A DNA stretch of 64,000 bases from Pseudomonas silvicola (GTDB lineage Bacteria > Pseudomonadota > Gammaproteobacteria > Pseudomonadales > Pseudomonadaceae). A program made the translations under genes and the position numbers. A model generated the notes under the pieces. The model was not told the DNA's origin, searched no databases, and was given only the letters and a program-made list of their open reading frames with translations. The DNA is taken from positions 4,194,001 through 4,258,000 of the forward strand of contig NZ_CP093280.1 in assembly GCF_026651855.1 (NCBI RefSeq), read 5' to 3'. Below are positions 27,056 to 36,000 of this stretch, one piece after another. Position 1 is the first letter of the stretch; each line of letters opens with the position of its first letter.

Positions 27056-27972
27056 GCCGCCGCTCCGGGCAAATACTGGTTGGTGGTCGCTGCGCGCCAG
27101 GCATCCGCAGAGCGCAGGATACCGTGGGCGTGCAGCCAGTGGGCGTAGGGTTCCAGCAAGGCCTGGCGCTGCTGGCCGAACCGGCCCTGGTGCAGCCAGG
27201 TTGGGGCGATGTGCTGCAGTGATCGCTCGATCAGTGCGCCAGGGAAATAGGGAATGACGCGCTCGTAGGCGGCGCGGGCCTGCTGCGGGTGTGCGGCGAC
27301 GCTTTCAAAACCGCGCACCGTGGCGGCGAGAAAGGCGCGCAAGGGATCAGTGTGGGTGGCTATCCAGTCTTCCCGCGCGCCGAGCAAATAGCTGTGGTAC
27401 GCCGGCGCGCCCCACTGGCTGACGCGGTGTACCACACGCCGGGCCGTGTCCACGGGGCTGTCCATCAGCGCTTCCCAAGCCCAATAACCGCCAAAGCTGG
27501 CGTCGGCATGACCCGCTTCCAGCTCTTCGGGGCGCAATTCGCGGGCACCGGCGTCGACGATGACCACGGCGTCCGGGTCGCCGCCGTCCTTGCGCACCAG
27601 GTCGCGGACCATGGCCAGGCCGCGTGGGGTAGGGTTCATCGCCAGGCGTTTGCCCATCAGGTCGCGGGGGCGCTGGATGTTGAATTCGCGCAGGGTCTGG
27701 AAGGCTTCCAGGCCGTCATGGTTGATCGCAGCCACACCCTTCAGAGGCTGGCCCAGGTCACGGCGCACCAGCAGGCGGTTGCTGGGGAAAACCGCCAGGT
27801 CCACGGCGCCGGTGAGCAAATGCTCCAGGCTGTCCCCGCGCTCCGGGTCGGGCACGCACAACTCCACCTCCAGGCCTGCGTCGGCGTACCAGCCGCGCTC
27901 GCGGGCCAGGTAGAAGCCCGCGGAGTTGGGCCAGGGGTGGAAGTATTCGAGCATGATGCGCAGTTGTTGCAT
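27052..27972 (-). CDS. NMT1/THI5-like (ThiY-type) protein without signal peptide
   Basis: 306 residues. Seen: the ThiY/THI5 opening EYFHPWPNSAGFYLARERGW, then GLEVEL, and a periplasmic-binding-protein fold with FPSNRLLVRR. Unusually, the protein starts directly with MQQLRIMLEYF and has no signal peptide or lipobox. No ABC permease or ATPase gene lies nearby. Family knowledge: ThiY binds formylaminopyrimidine for import, whereas yeast and Legionella Thi5 are cytoplasmic HMP-P synthases. The Cys-rich motif of Thi5 is not seen here. It is the first gene of the operon, directly behind the palindromic operator. A cytoplasmic binding or enzymatic role is inferred. Confidence 0.75.
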   Translation of the reverse strand: MQQLRIMLEYFHPWPNSAGFYLARERGWYADAGLEVELCVPDPERGDSLEHLLTGAVDLAVFPSNRLLVRRDLGQPLKGVAAINHDGLEAFQTLREFNIQRPRDLMGKRLAMNPTPRGLAMVRDLVRKDGGDPDAVVIVDAGARELRPEELEAGHADASFGGYWAWEALMDSPVDTARRVVHRVSQWGAPAYHSYLLGAREDWIATHTDPLRAFLAATVRGFESVAAHPQQARAAYERVIPYFPGALIERSLQHIAPTWLHQGRFGQQRQALLEPYAHWLHAHGILRSADAWRAATTNQYLPGAAA

Positions 27973-27999
27973 GGGGCAGAGCCTTGTCCGTGAGAGGGT

Positions 28000-28035
28000 G
28001 GCTCTTTATAGGGCATTAGTTTGGTATATACCAAA
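28000..28035 (-). promoter_or_regulatory. Promoter and GntR-type operator of the six-gene operon
   Basis: A perfect 16-bp palindrome TTTGGTATATACCAAA occupies 28020-28035. Read on the minus strand, TTGGTA can serve as -35, with TATAAA as -10 after an 18-base spacer, so a bound repressor would cover the -35. No second copy was noticed in the operon. Confidence 0.7.
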
Positions 28036-28076
28036 TAGTGAATGGGTCTATGCTTAGACTGGATTGGATCGGGGCA

Positions 28077-28105
28077 GCCAGGTGTCTGTCAGACAGGCAC
28101 CTGGC
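28077..28105. terminator. Long hairpin between the operon promoter and the channel gene
   Basis: GCCAGGTGTCTGTC and its near-exact inverse form a stem of about 13 pairs with one wobble. It lies about 37 bases past the stop of the minus-strand channel gene. No clear T-run follows, so its terminator role is only likely. Confidence 0.4.
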
Positions 28106-28141
28106 CGCCCCCGGCCTTGATCGTCCTCCGAGCTTTTCACT

Positions 28142-30550
28142 TCAGACCGGATCAGGTATCACCGCCCCCCCACCCTGACCCTGGCTGATCAACATCATGC
28201 TCTGCGGCGCCGACAACGCCACGCCCATCTCCCGCAACCGCCCCAGGATGGTGAACAACAGATCACTGCGCGCCCCAGACACCGAACGCGGGCTGTTGAC
28301 GTAGCCGCTGGCACTGATGATCAGCCCGTTGGCGGTCAGATCCTTGAACGACACCGAAGGCGCCGGGGCGTCGAGGATTGACTCGTGCTCGGTGAAGGCG
28401 GTGATCAACAGCTCGCGGATCTTCAGCACGTCGGTGTCCAGCGGCAAGGTCAGGCTGATGCCCACCACGCCCAGGGCATTGCCCATGGTCACGTTGCGCA
28501 CGTTCTGGGTGATGAACTGCGAGTTCGGCACGATCACCGTGGAGCGGTCGGACATCTGGATCTCGGTAGCGCGCACGTTGATGCGGCGGATGTCGCCTTC
28601 CACGCCGGCCAGGCTCACCCAGTCACCCACCTTCACCGGGCGCTCGGTGAGCAGGATCAGACCGGAGATGAAATTCTGCACGATGGCTTGCAGGCCGAAA
28701 CCGATACCCACCGACAGGGCGCTGACCACCCAGGTGAGGTTGGTGAGGCTGATGCTCAGGGTGGACATCACCACGATCGCCAGCAACACGTAACCCAGGT
28801 AACCAACCAGGGTCACCAAGGACGCGCGCATGCCGGCATCCATGTTGGTTTCCGGCAGCAGGCGCTCGCTCAGCCAGCCCTTGAGCACGCGGATGCCGAA
28901 CAGGCCACCGACCAGGAAGGCGATGGCCAGCAGGATATCGCCAGGCACGACCTTGAGTCCGCCCAGGGGCTGGTTGCCCAGGTCCAGCAGGGTCAGGCCC
29001 TGGAGAATTTCACTGGGGCTGGAGCCCGAGGGCATGAAGGCGATCAGCAGCCCCGTGAACAGCAACAGGGTACGCCCCACGCCGGCCAGCAGGGTCGCGG
29101 CCTGGGCCTGGTGGCGGGGCGACAGGCTCAGGGCCGAGGCCAGGGCACGGCCACCGGGCTCCTTGGGCGACAGCAGGGTTTCGCACAGGTCGCCGAAACA
29201 GGCGGTGAGCAGGTAGGCGGTGGTGGCCACCACGCTCATCCACAGCAGTTTCACCGTGAGGAAGTAGGCCAGGGTCAGGTAGCCGCTGATCAGTGCCAGC
29301 AGAATGACCACGATCCACATGCCCAGCACGAAGGGCACCAGCGCGGCCAACCCGGTCAGGCGTTCCAGTTCGAATTGATGGCGGGTGCGGTGGTAGCGCA
29401 CCAGCGCCCACAGCGAGATCACCGACACCGCCAGGGCGGTCAGGCCGTTGACGGCGACGGTCAGCGCCAGGCTGCTGGCGATGACGCTGTTGATGCGCTC
29501 CTGGGTGCCGATGAGCATCAGCGCCAGGGCCAGCATCTTGGGAAACGGGCCCAGGGCCGTGGCGATTTCGTCGGGTATCTCGGCCAGGCGCCAGGAGGGA
29601 CGGCGCAGCATCAGCAGGGCACGGCCCAGGCCGAGGATGAAGGCACAGAAGATCACCAGGGTGGTCAACTGGTCGATCAGGTTGAGGACGTTGGCGCTCA
29701 GTTCGGCGCTGTAGGTCACGCCCCAGCGCAGCACCGTGGTGGCGCCGCTGACGGTCAGCAAGGTCGCCAGCCCCACGGCCAGGGCCAGGGCACTGCGGCG
29801 CAGGCGGCCTTCGGGCAACCAGCGAATCATCGACCAGGCCAGCAGGCGTTCCAGCGCACGGCGCCCACCCACCCAGATCAGCACCGCCAGCAGCAGCGAG
29901 GCGATGAAGTAGCCCCGCGCGCCCGGTGCGAGAATGGCTTCACTGGCGCTTTCCACATCCTGGCCAAGGCTATTGAGCCGGCGCAGGTCGTCGTCGGTCG
30001 GGCGGATCAGGCTGGACCAGAAGCTGGGGCTCAGGGGGCTGGCCGAACGGGCACTGATCTGCGAGTTGAACAGACCGCGTCGCAGGTTGACGATCTGGGT
30101 GGCCAGGTCGCGGGCCGACTGGCTGAGTGCCGTGAGCTGGCGCTCGTCCGCGGCCAGGGCGTTGCTCTGGCTGGTCAAGGTCTGGCGCTGGGTGCTCAGG
30201 CTGGCGGCCTCGTCCGGCTGTGCCGGGCCGATGACCTTCAGCTGATCGTTCAGGTGCTCGATGCTCACGCCACGCGCGGTCGCGAGGTCATCGGCTTGCT
30301 TCTGTACCTGCTGCGCGGCCTGACGCAGGCTGGCCAGCACATCGTCGTTGGCGTTGCCGGTGACGCGCTGGCGGATCAGGTCGAGCTGGTCGTTCAACTC
30401 TTCCAGGCTGGCGCTGTCGGCGAGCACCGGCAGGCTGCCGGACGTGGTTGCCTGTGGTGCGGTGGGCTGTGCGAAGGCTGGCACGGTGAAACACAGCAGT
30501 AGCAGGGTCAGAAGCCCTGAATACCAGCGGTTGCGCATGGCGAGCTGCAT
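28142..30550 (-). CDS. MscK/MscM-like mechanosensitive channel with DUF3772
   Basis: 802 residues. Seen: signal peptide (FTVPAFAQ, about residue 28), a periplasmic helical region with coiled-coil tendency (about 40-180, DUF3772-like), about ten membrane segments (about 205-600) and a C-terminal MscS domain with the pore-helix region GIGFGLQAIVQNFISGLILL and the beta domain VGDWVSLAGVEGDIRRINVR. Family knowledge: these large MscS-family channels release solutes on osmotic downshock or modulate adhesion. It is monocistronic. A second in-frame Met four codons downstream is an alternative start; both give the same signal peptide. Confidence 0.88.
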   Translation of the reverse strand: MQLAMRNRWYSGLLTLLLLCFTVPAFAQPTAPQATTSGSLPVLADSASLEELNDQLDLIRQRVTGNANDDVLASLRQAAQQVQKQADDLATARGVSIEHLNDQLKVIGPAQPDEAASLSTQRQTLTSQSNALAADERQLTALSQSARDLATQIVNLRRGLFNSQISARSASPLSPSFWSSLIRPTDDDLRRLNSLGQDVESASEAILAPGARGYFIASLLLAVLIWVGGRRALERLLAWSMIRWLPEGRLRRSALALAVGLATLLTVSGATTVLRWGVTYSAELSANVLNLIDQLTTLVIFCAFILGLGRALLMLRRPSWRLAEIPDEIATALGPFPKMLALALMLIGTQERINSVIASSLALTVAVNGLTALAVSVISLWALVRYHRTRHQFELERLTGLAALVPFVLGMWIVVILLALISGYLTLAYFLTVKLLWMSVVATTAYLLTACFGDLCETLLSPKEPGGRALASALSLSPRHQAQAATLLAGVGRTLLLFTGLLIAFMPSGSSPSEILQGLTLLDLGNQPLGGLKVVPGDILLAIAFLVGGLFGIRVLKGWLSERLLPETNMDAGMRASLVTLVGYLGYVLLAIVVMSTLSISLTNLTWVVSALSVGIGFGLQAIVQNFISGLILLTERPVKVGDWVSLAGVEGDIRRINVRATEIQMSDRSTVIVPNSQFITQNVRNVTMGNALGVVGISLTLPLDTDVLKIRELLITAFTEHESILDAPAPSVSFKDLTANGLIISASGYVNSPRSVSGARSDLLFTILGRLREMGVALSAPQSMMLISQGQGGGAVIPDPV

Positions 30551-30783
30551 GCGGGGTCCTCATTTTGCGGTAATCGAAGGGGGGCTATTATGCCCTGTGG
30601 GCAGGGGGTGGGGGTGAAGAAGGGCTGGACGGAAGCGTTTTCGACGGAATGCACCTGCGGGCCTGCACCTCGCGATCACCACCTATCCCTCAGGATAATT
30701 GCCACCTTTCCCCCGGCGCTCTATCCTTCTCAGACCCCCAGCCCCAGGGAAACCCGCCGCATGCACGGCTCACTGGCAACCCC

Positions 30784-31857
30784 ATGATTCGTATCGCAAA
30801 CGTCACCATTTCGCTGCCCATGCGCGAGATTCACGACAACGGCAGGCCGGTCAAGCTCGGTAGCCGCGCGTTCGATATCCTCGAAAAGCTGCTTCAGGCC
30901 CCGGGCGAATTGGTCAGCAAGGATCAATTGCTGGCCCACGTATGGCCCAACGCAGTGGTCGAAGAAAACAACCTGCAGGTGCATGTGTGCGCCTTGCGCA
31001 AGGCCCTGGGCAGTGCTCGGGCATGCATTCGCACGGTGCCTGGGCGGGGTTATCGGCTGGTCATGGACACCCCGGAATTCGACGAGAAAGCGGCCGCCAC
31101 CGATGCCCCGCGTGACAGCCTGCTGATCGCGCTGCTTGAGCGGCTGGGCCTGAACGACATGCTGGCTGAAGCCAGACCCACGGCCATGAACCTGGCGCCG
31201 GCGCTTCACGCGCCCAGCGGCGACCTGGCGCCGATCGTCTACGTGGTGGACGACGAGGCGGCGGTGCGCGATGCCCTGGCGCGGCTGTTGCGCTCGGCAG
31301 ATATCGCCGTGCAGACGTTTGCCAGTGCCGACGCCTTCCTCGCCGAACCTTTTGCCCAGCGGCTGGCGTGCCTGGTGCTGGACGTCAACCTGCAGGCCGG
31401 TACAGGTTTCGACCTGCAGAACGAATTGCAGCGCCGCGGCTGCGAACTGCCGATTATCTTCATGACCGGTTACGGCACGATTCCCATGTCGGTCAAGGCG
31501 ATCAAGGCCGGTGCCCAGGAGTTCCTCACCAAGCCGTTTGACGAGGGCGAACTGCTGGCCGCCATCGACAAGGCCCTGGCCTGGGCCCGCCAGCGCTTCG
31601 CCGCCCAGGCCCAGGCCCGCGAGGTGCGCAGCCGCTACCAGAGCCTCACGCCGCGGGAGCGCCAGGTATTGGCGCTGCTGGTGGATGGCAAGGTCAACAA
31701 GCAGGTGGCCCAGGCCCTGGGCACGCGGGAAGTCACGGCCAAGGTGCACAAGAAACACGTCATGGCCAAGATGAAGGCCGCCACTCTGATCGACCTGGTG
31801 CGCCAGTGTGAACAGATTGGCGTGGGCCCGGAGGCAGTCCATGCCCGGTCCGATTGA
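30784..31857 (+). CDS. Response regulator with winged-HTH, receiver and LuxR-type HTH domains
   Basis: 357 residues from the ATG at 30784. Seen: an OmpR/CadC-type winged HTH (about 1-98, SRAFDILEKLLQAPGELVSK, ending RTVPGRGYRLVM), a receiver domain (about 148-262) with DDE pocket VVDDEAAV, phospho-acceptor Asp near 200 (LVLDVNLQAG) and Lys in LTKPFDE, then a FixJ/LuxR HTH (about 290-345, LTPRERQVLALLVDGKVNKQ). Two DNA-binding domains flanking one receiver is an unusual order. The gene feeds into a large hybrid kinase gene downstream, its likely partner. From base 31016 onwards the gene is duplicated in tandem. Confidence 0.85.
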   Translation: MIRIANVTISLPMREIHDNGRPVKLGSRAFDILEKLLQAPGELVSKDQLLAHVWPNAVVEENNLQVHVCALRKALGSARACIRTVPGRGYRLVMDTPEFDEKAAATDAPRDSLLIALLERLGLNDMLAEARPTAMNLAPALHAPSGDLAPIVYVVDDEAAVRDALARLLRSADIAVQTFASADAFLAEPFAQRLACLVLDVNLQAGTGFDLQNELQRRGCELPIIFMTGYGTIPMSVKAIKAGAQEFLTKPFDEGELLAAIDKALAWARQRFAAQAQAREVRSRYQSLTPRERQVLALLVDGKVNKQVAQALGTREVTAKVHKKHVMAKMKAATLIDLVRQCEQIGVGPEAVHARSD

Positions 31858-31881
31858 GCCGCTGCCCCCTGGCCTGCGCCA

Positions 31882-32253
31882 GTGACCGGGCGCCAGCCGC
31901 TGCCCGGGGAGCTAGCGGCCTATCGTCAGCAGCTCGGCGCGTTCGATGAACAGTGGCTCCGGCACCTGACCTGGCGCCTGCTGCTGGTGGACGGTGAAGT
32001 GGCGCGCTACCGCGTACGCTCGCCGATTTCCGCGCGCGACTGGTTGATCGCCCGCCCGGCGGCCCTGCCTTCCCAAGGCGGCTTTCGCCGCCTGCATCAG
32101 GAGTATGACCTGCGCCAGCACCTGGACCCGGCCTGGGCGGTGCTCGGGCATGCATTCGCACGGTGCCTGGGCGGGGTTATCGGCTGGTCATGGACACCCC
32201 GGAATTCGACGAGAAAGCGGCCGCCATCGATGCCCCGCGTGACAGCCTGCTGA
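31882..32253 (+). pseudogene. Truncated 5' copy of the large kinase gene
   Basis: The first 87 codons are identical to the 1828-residue kinase gene beginning at 33009 (GTG start, same upstream context). At the duplication junction (32132-32142) the frame runs into duplicated regulator sequence and stops at 32253. The encoded 123-residue product has only the N-lobe part of the kinase-like domain and is probably non-functional. Confidence 0.85.
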
Positions 32254-32984
32254 TCGCGCTGCTTGAGCGGCTGGGCCTGAACGACATGCTGGCTGAAGCC
32301 AGACCCACGGCCATGAACCTGGCGCCGGCGCTTCACGCGCCCAGCGGCGACCTGGCGCCGATCGTCTACGTGGTGGACGACGAGGCGGCGGTGCGCGATG
32401 CCCTTGCGCGGCTGTTGCGCTCGGCAGATATCGCCGTGCAGACGTTTGCCAGTGCCGACGCCTTCCTCGCCGAACCTTTTGCCCAGCGGCTGGCGTGCCT
32501 GGTGCTGGACGTCAACCTGCAGGCCGGTACAGGTTTCGACCTGCAGAACGAATTGCAGCGCCGCGGCTGCGAACTGCCGATTATCTTCATGACCGGTTAC
32601 GGCACGATTCCCATGTCGGTCAAGGCGATCAAGGCCGGTGCCCAGGAGTTCCTCACCAAGCCGTTTGACGAGGGCGAACTGCTGGCCGCCATCGACAAGG
32701 CCCTGGCCTGGGCCCGCCAGCGCTTCGCCGCCCAGGCCCAGGCCCGCGAGGTGCGCAGCCGCTACCAGAGCCTCACGCCGCGGGAGCGCCAGGTATTGGC
32801 GCTGCTGGTGGATGGCAAGGTCAACAAGCAGGTGGCCCAGGCCCTGGGCACGCGGGAAGTCACGGCCAAGGTGCACAAGAAACACGTCATGGCCAAGATG
32901 AAGGCCGCCACTCTGATCGACCTGGTGCGCCAGTGTGAACAGATTGGCGTGGGCCCGGAGGCAGTCCATGCCCGGTCCGATTGA
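32143..32984 (+). pseudogene. 5'-truncated second copy of the response regulator
   Basis: It matches the regulator from about residue 79 to its stop. The winged-HTH domain is lost except its last strand, while the receiver and LuxR-type HTH are intact. There is no ATG at the start of the open frame; a GTG at 32163 in VPGRGYRLVM context is the first candidate, without a clear ribosome site. If translated it would be an ordinary FixJ-like receiver-HTH protein, so it may still be active. It ends 24 bases before the kinase start, as the original copy did. Confidence 0.75.
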
Positions 32985-33008
32985 GCCGCTGCCCCCTGGC
33001 CTGCGCCA

Positions 33009-36000
33009 GTGACCGGGCGCCAGCCGCTGCCCGGGGAGCTAGCGGCCTATCGTCAGCAGCTCGGCGCGTTCGATGAACAGTGGCTCCGGCACCTGACCTG
33101 GCGCCTGCTGCTGGTGGACGGTGAAGTGGCGCGCTACCGCGTACGCTCGCCGATTTCCGCGCGCGACTGGTTGATCGCCCGCCCGGCGGCCCTGCCTTCC
33201 CAAGGCGGCTTTCGCCGCCTGCATCAGGAGTATGACCTGCGCCAGCACCTGGACCCGGCCTGGGCGGTGATGCCCGTGGCCCTGATCAGCGCCGTGGACG
33301 GGCCTTTGCTGGTGCTGGACGAAAACCAGGGGCGCAGCTTGCATGAAGTGGTAGGCGAAGGGCTGTCGATCGCCCGTTTTCTGCGCCTGGCTCTGGGCGC
33401 GGCAAGCGCCGTGGGGCAGTTGCACCGTAGCGGTTTGCTGCACCGCGACATCAAACCGTGCAACCTGATGGAAAGCACCGATGGCAGTGTGCGCCTCATG
33501 GCGTTTGCGCTGGCGTGCCGGCGTGACGCGGCGCAGCCGGCGCCCCGGGCGATCTGTGGCAGTTTCGCCTACATGTCGCCGGAGCAGGGCGGGCGCGTCG
33601 GCGCGGATGTGGACGAGCGTAGCGACCTGTATGCCTTGGGTGTCAGCTTCTACGAAATGCTCACAGGCCGCGTACCGTTCGAAGGCAATGACCCGGTAGA
33701 GTGGTTGCATCAGCACCTGGCCTTGCAACCCACGCCGCTGGGCGAACTGCGGCCCTCGGTACCGGCACCGCTGGCCGCGGTGGTGCTCAAGTTGCTGGCC
33801 AAGCAACCTGCCGAGCGCTATGCCTGCGCCGACGACCTGTGTGTCGACCTGCGCCTGTGCCTGGTGCAGTGGGACGAATATCAGGCCATCCAGCCGTTCG
33901 AGCCGGGTGCCCGAACGGCCCTGAGTGCGCCGCGCTGGCGGCAACTGCCTGGCCGTGAGCGCGAAGCCGCCGTGCTGCACGACCGGGTCATGCGTTGCGC
34001 GGTGACAGGCGAGGGCGAGCTGGTCTGGCTCGGCGGGGCGCTGGGCAGCGGCAAGACGGCCCTGGTGCGGCAGTTGCACCAGGATCTGGTCAACGGCAGC
34101 ATTGTCTTTGCCGTGGCGCGCGTCGATCACCCCGGCCAGATCACCCCGTTTGGCGCCTTGAGCACAGCCCTGCGGGCCCTGGTGATGCGCGTCCTGGGCG
34201 AGCATCCCGAAGGGCTTGCCGGGTGGCGCAACCGGTTGCTGAAGACGCTGGGGGCTGATGCCAGCCTGATCCTGGCGCTGGTGCCGGAGCTTGGCCTGGT
34301 GACCGGCCATTTACCCCCGGTACCGGAGCCTGCGCGGCCTGATACCGGTTTGCGCCTGCAAGGGCTGCTGCGAGCCTTCATTGCTGCGTTCGGGACGCCG
34401 GGCACGCCGTTGCTGCTGTTTTTCGACGATGTGCAGTGGCTGGACGCGGACACCTTCACCTTGTTGCACAGCCTGGTGCACGCACCCCTGGCGCATGTGG
34501 TGCTGGTGCTGGCCGGGCGTGAGCCGGTACCGGCCAACACCGTGCTGGCCCAGGCTGCCCGCGCCCACGGTGCGCACTGTACCGAATTGAACCTGGCGCC
34601 CCTTGACCGCGCGGCCGTGCTGGCCATGGTCAACGGCCTGCTGGGCAGCGAAGGCGATGCGCTGCTGCCCCTGGCCGTGATCGTGCAGGACAAGAGCGGC
34701 GGCAACCCGCTGTTCATTCAGCAACTGGTGCGTACGTTGCTGGAAGAGAAACGCCTGGTGCCACAGCCCGGGGCCCTGGGCTGGGCCTGGGACCAGCAGG
34801 CGCTGCTGACATCGCCGCTGGCCGACAATGTGGTGGACCTGCTGGTGGCCCGCCTGGGGCGGCTGCCCCGACGGACCCGCTGGTTGCTGGGTTTGCTGGC
34901 GTTGCTGGGCAACCGGGCCGGCCATGACGAGCTGGCACGGTTGAGCCGCATCGGCTCGGTGCGGGTCAGCCAGGGCCTGGCGGCGGCGGTGCAGGGCGGT
35001 TTGCTGCTGGTGGAGGGCGATGGCTGGTGCTTCAGCCATGAGCGGGTGCGCGAGACCGCTTACCACGCCATCGCCGAAGGTTACCGTGCCGTGTTGCATA
35101 CCCGCCTGGCGCGCTTGCTGATCCAGTCCATGAGCGATGCCAGCCCGCGCACCGAGCTGTTCCGCATTGCCCTGCATATCCAGCAGAGCGCCCATGCACG
35201 GCTGCGCGAGCGCGATCTTGGGGCCTTCATCGACGCGTTGCTGGAGGCGGCGCAGCGCGCCCGTGAGGCCGCGACTCTGCCATTCGCGCTGCAGTATCTG
35301 CGTCTGGCCCGGCAATTGGCCGCCCGCCAGTGGTGGGCCCAGCCTGCTGAGCAGGCCTATGCGGTGGACCTGCTTTACGCCCAGTGCCTGATGCACACTG
35401 CCGACTACGCCGCGGCGCACGCCTGTATCGAGCACAGGCTCGAACGCGTGCAGTCATTGACCCAGGTGTCGGCCCTGCATGTACTCAAGGTCGAGGCTCT
35501 GACCCTGGCCGACGGCTATGCCGCGGCGCTGCAGGCTGGCCGCGCGGGGCTGGCGATGTTCGGCCTGACCTTTGCCGCGGGCGATGTCCCTGCCCGCCCG
35601 GTGGCGGCCGACCCGCCGATCAGTGCCTTGGCCCCTATGCGCCGCCTGGACAATTCCTTCGTCGCCGCGGCACTGGACCTGATGGCGGCCATGATCATCC
35701 CGGCGATTCTGGTGGACCGGCCACTGGCGACCCGGCTGCTAGAGCGCATGCTCGACATGACCTGGCGCCACGGCGTCAGCCCCGCGGCGATCCACGGGCT
35801 GGCCTGGTATGGCGTGCTGCTGGCCGACAGCCCCGATTCCTGTGAACTGGGGCTGCAATACGGCGACCTGGCGGTGCGCCTGGAACAGGTAGTGGGCGAG
35901 CCATACACCCAGGCCTCGACGCAGTTGGCCCTGGGCCGTATCAGCGTGTGGACCCGTTCGTTGGGCTTTTCACTGGAATGCGGCGAACAGGCCTTCCTGG

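Larger units (their letters stand above)
31016..33269 (+). repeat. 1127-bp tandem duplication
   Basis: 31016-32142 is repeated as 32143-33269 with two substitutions noticed (31100 C to 32227 T, changing Thr to Ile; 31278 G to 32405 T, silent). The junction carries the 11-base element cctgggc(a/g)gtg, which also occurs at 31005 and 33259, so short-homology recombination probably created it. The first regulator gene and the last kinase gene stay intact; a broken copy of each lies between them. Confidence 0.95.

Noticed and set aside
28385-30502. 705-codon open frame on the plus strand
   Set aside because: Antisense to the mechanosensitive channel; rich in Gln/Gly/His and with no domain.
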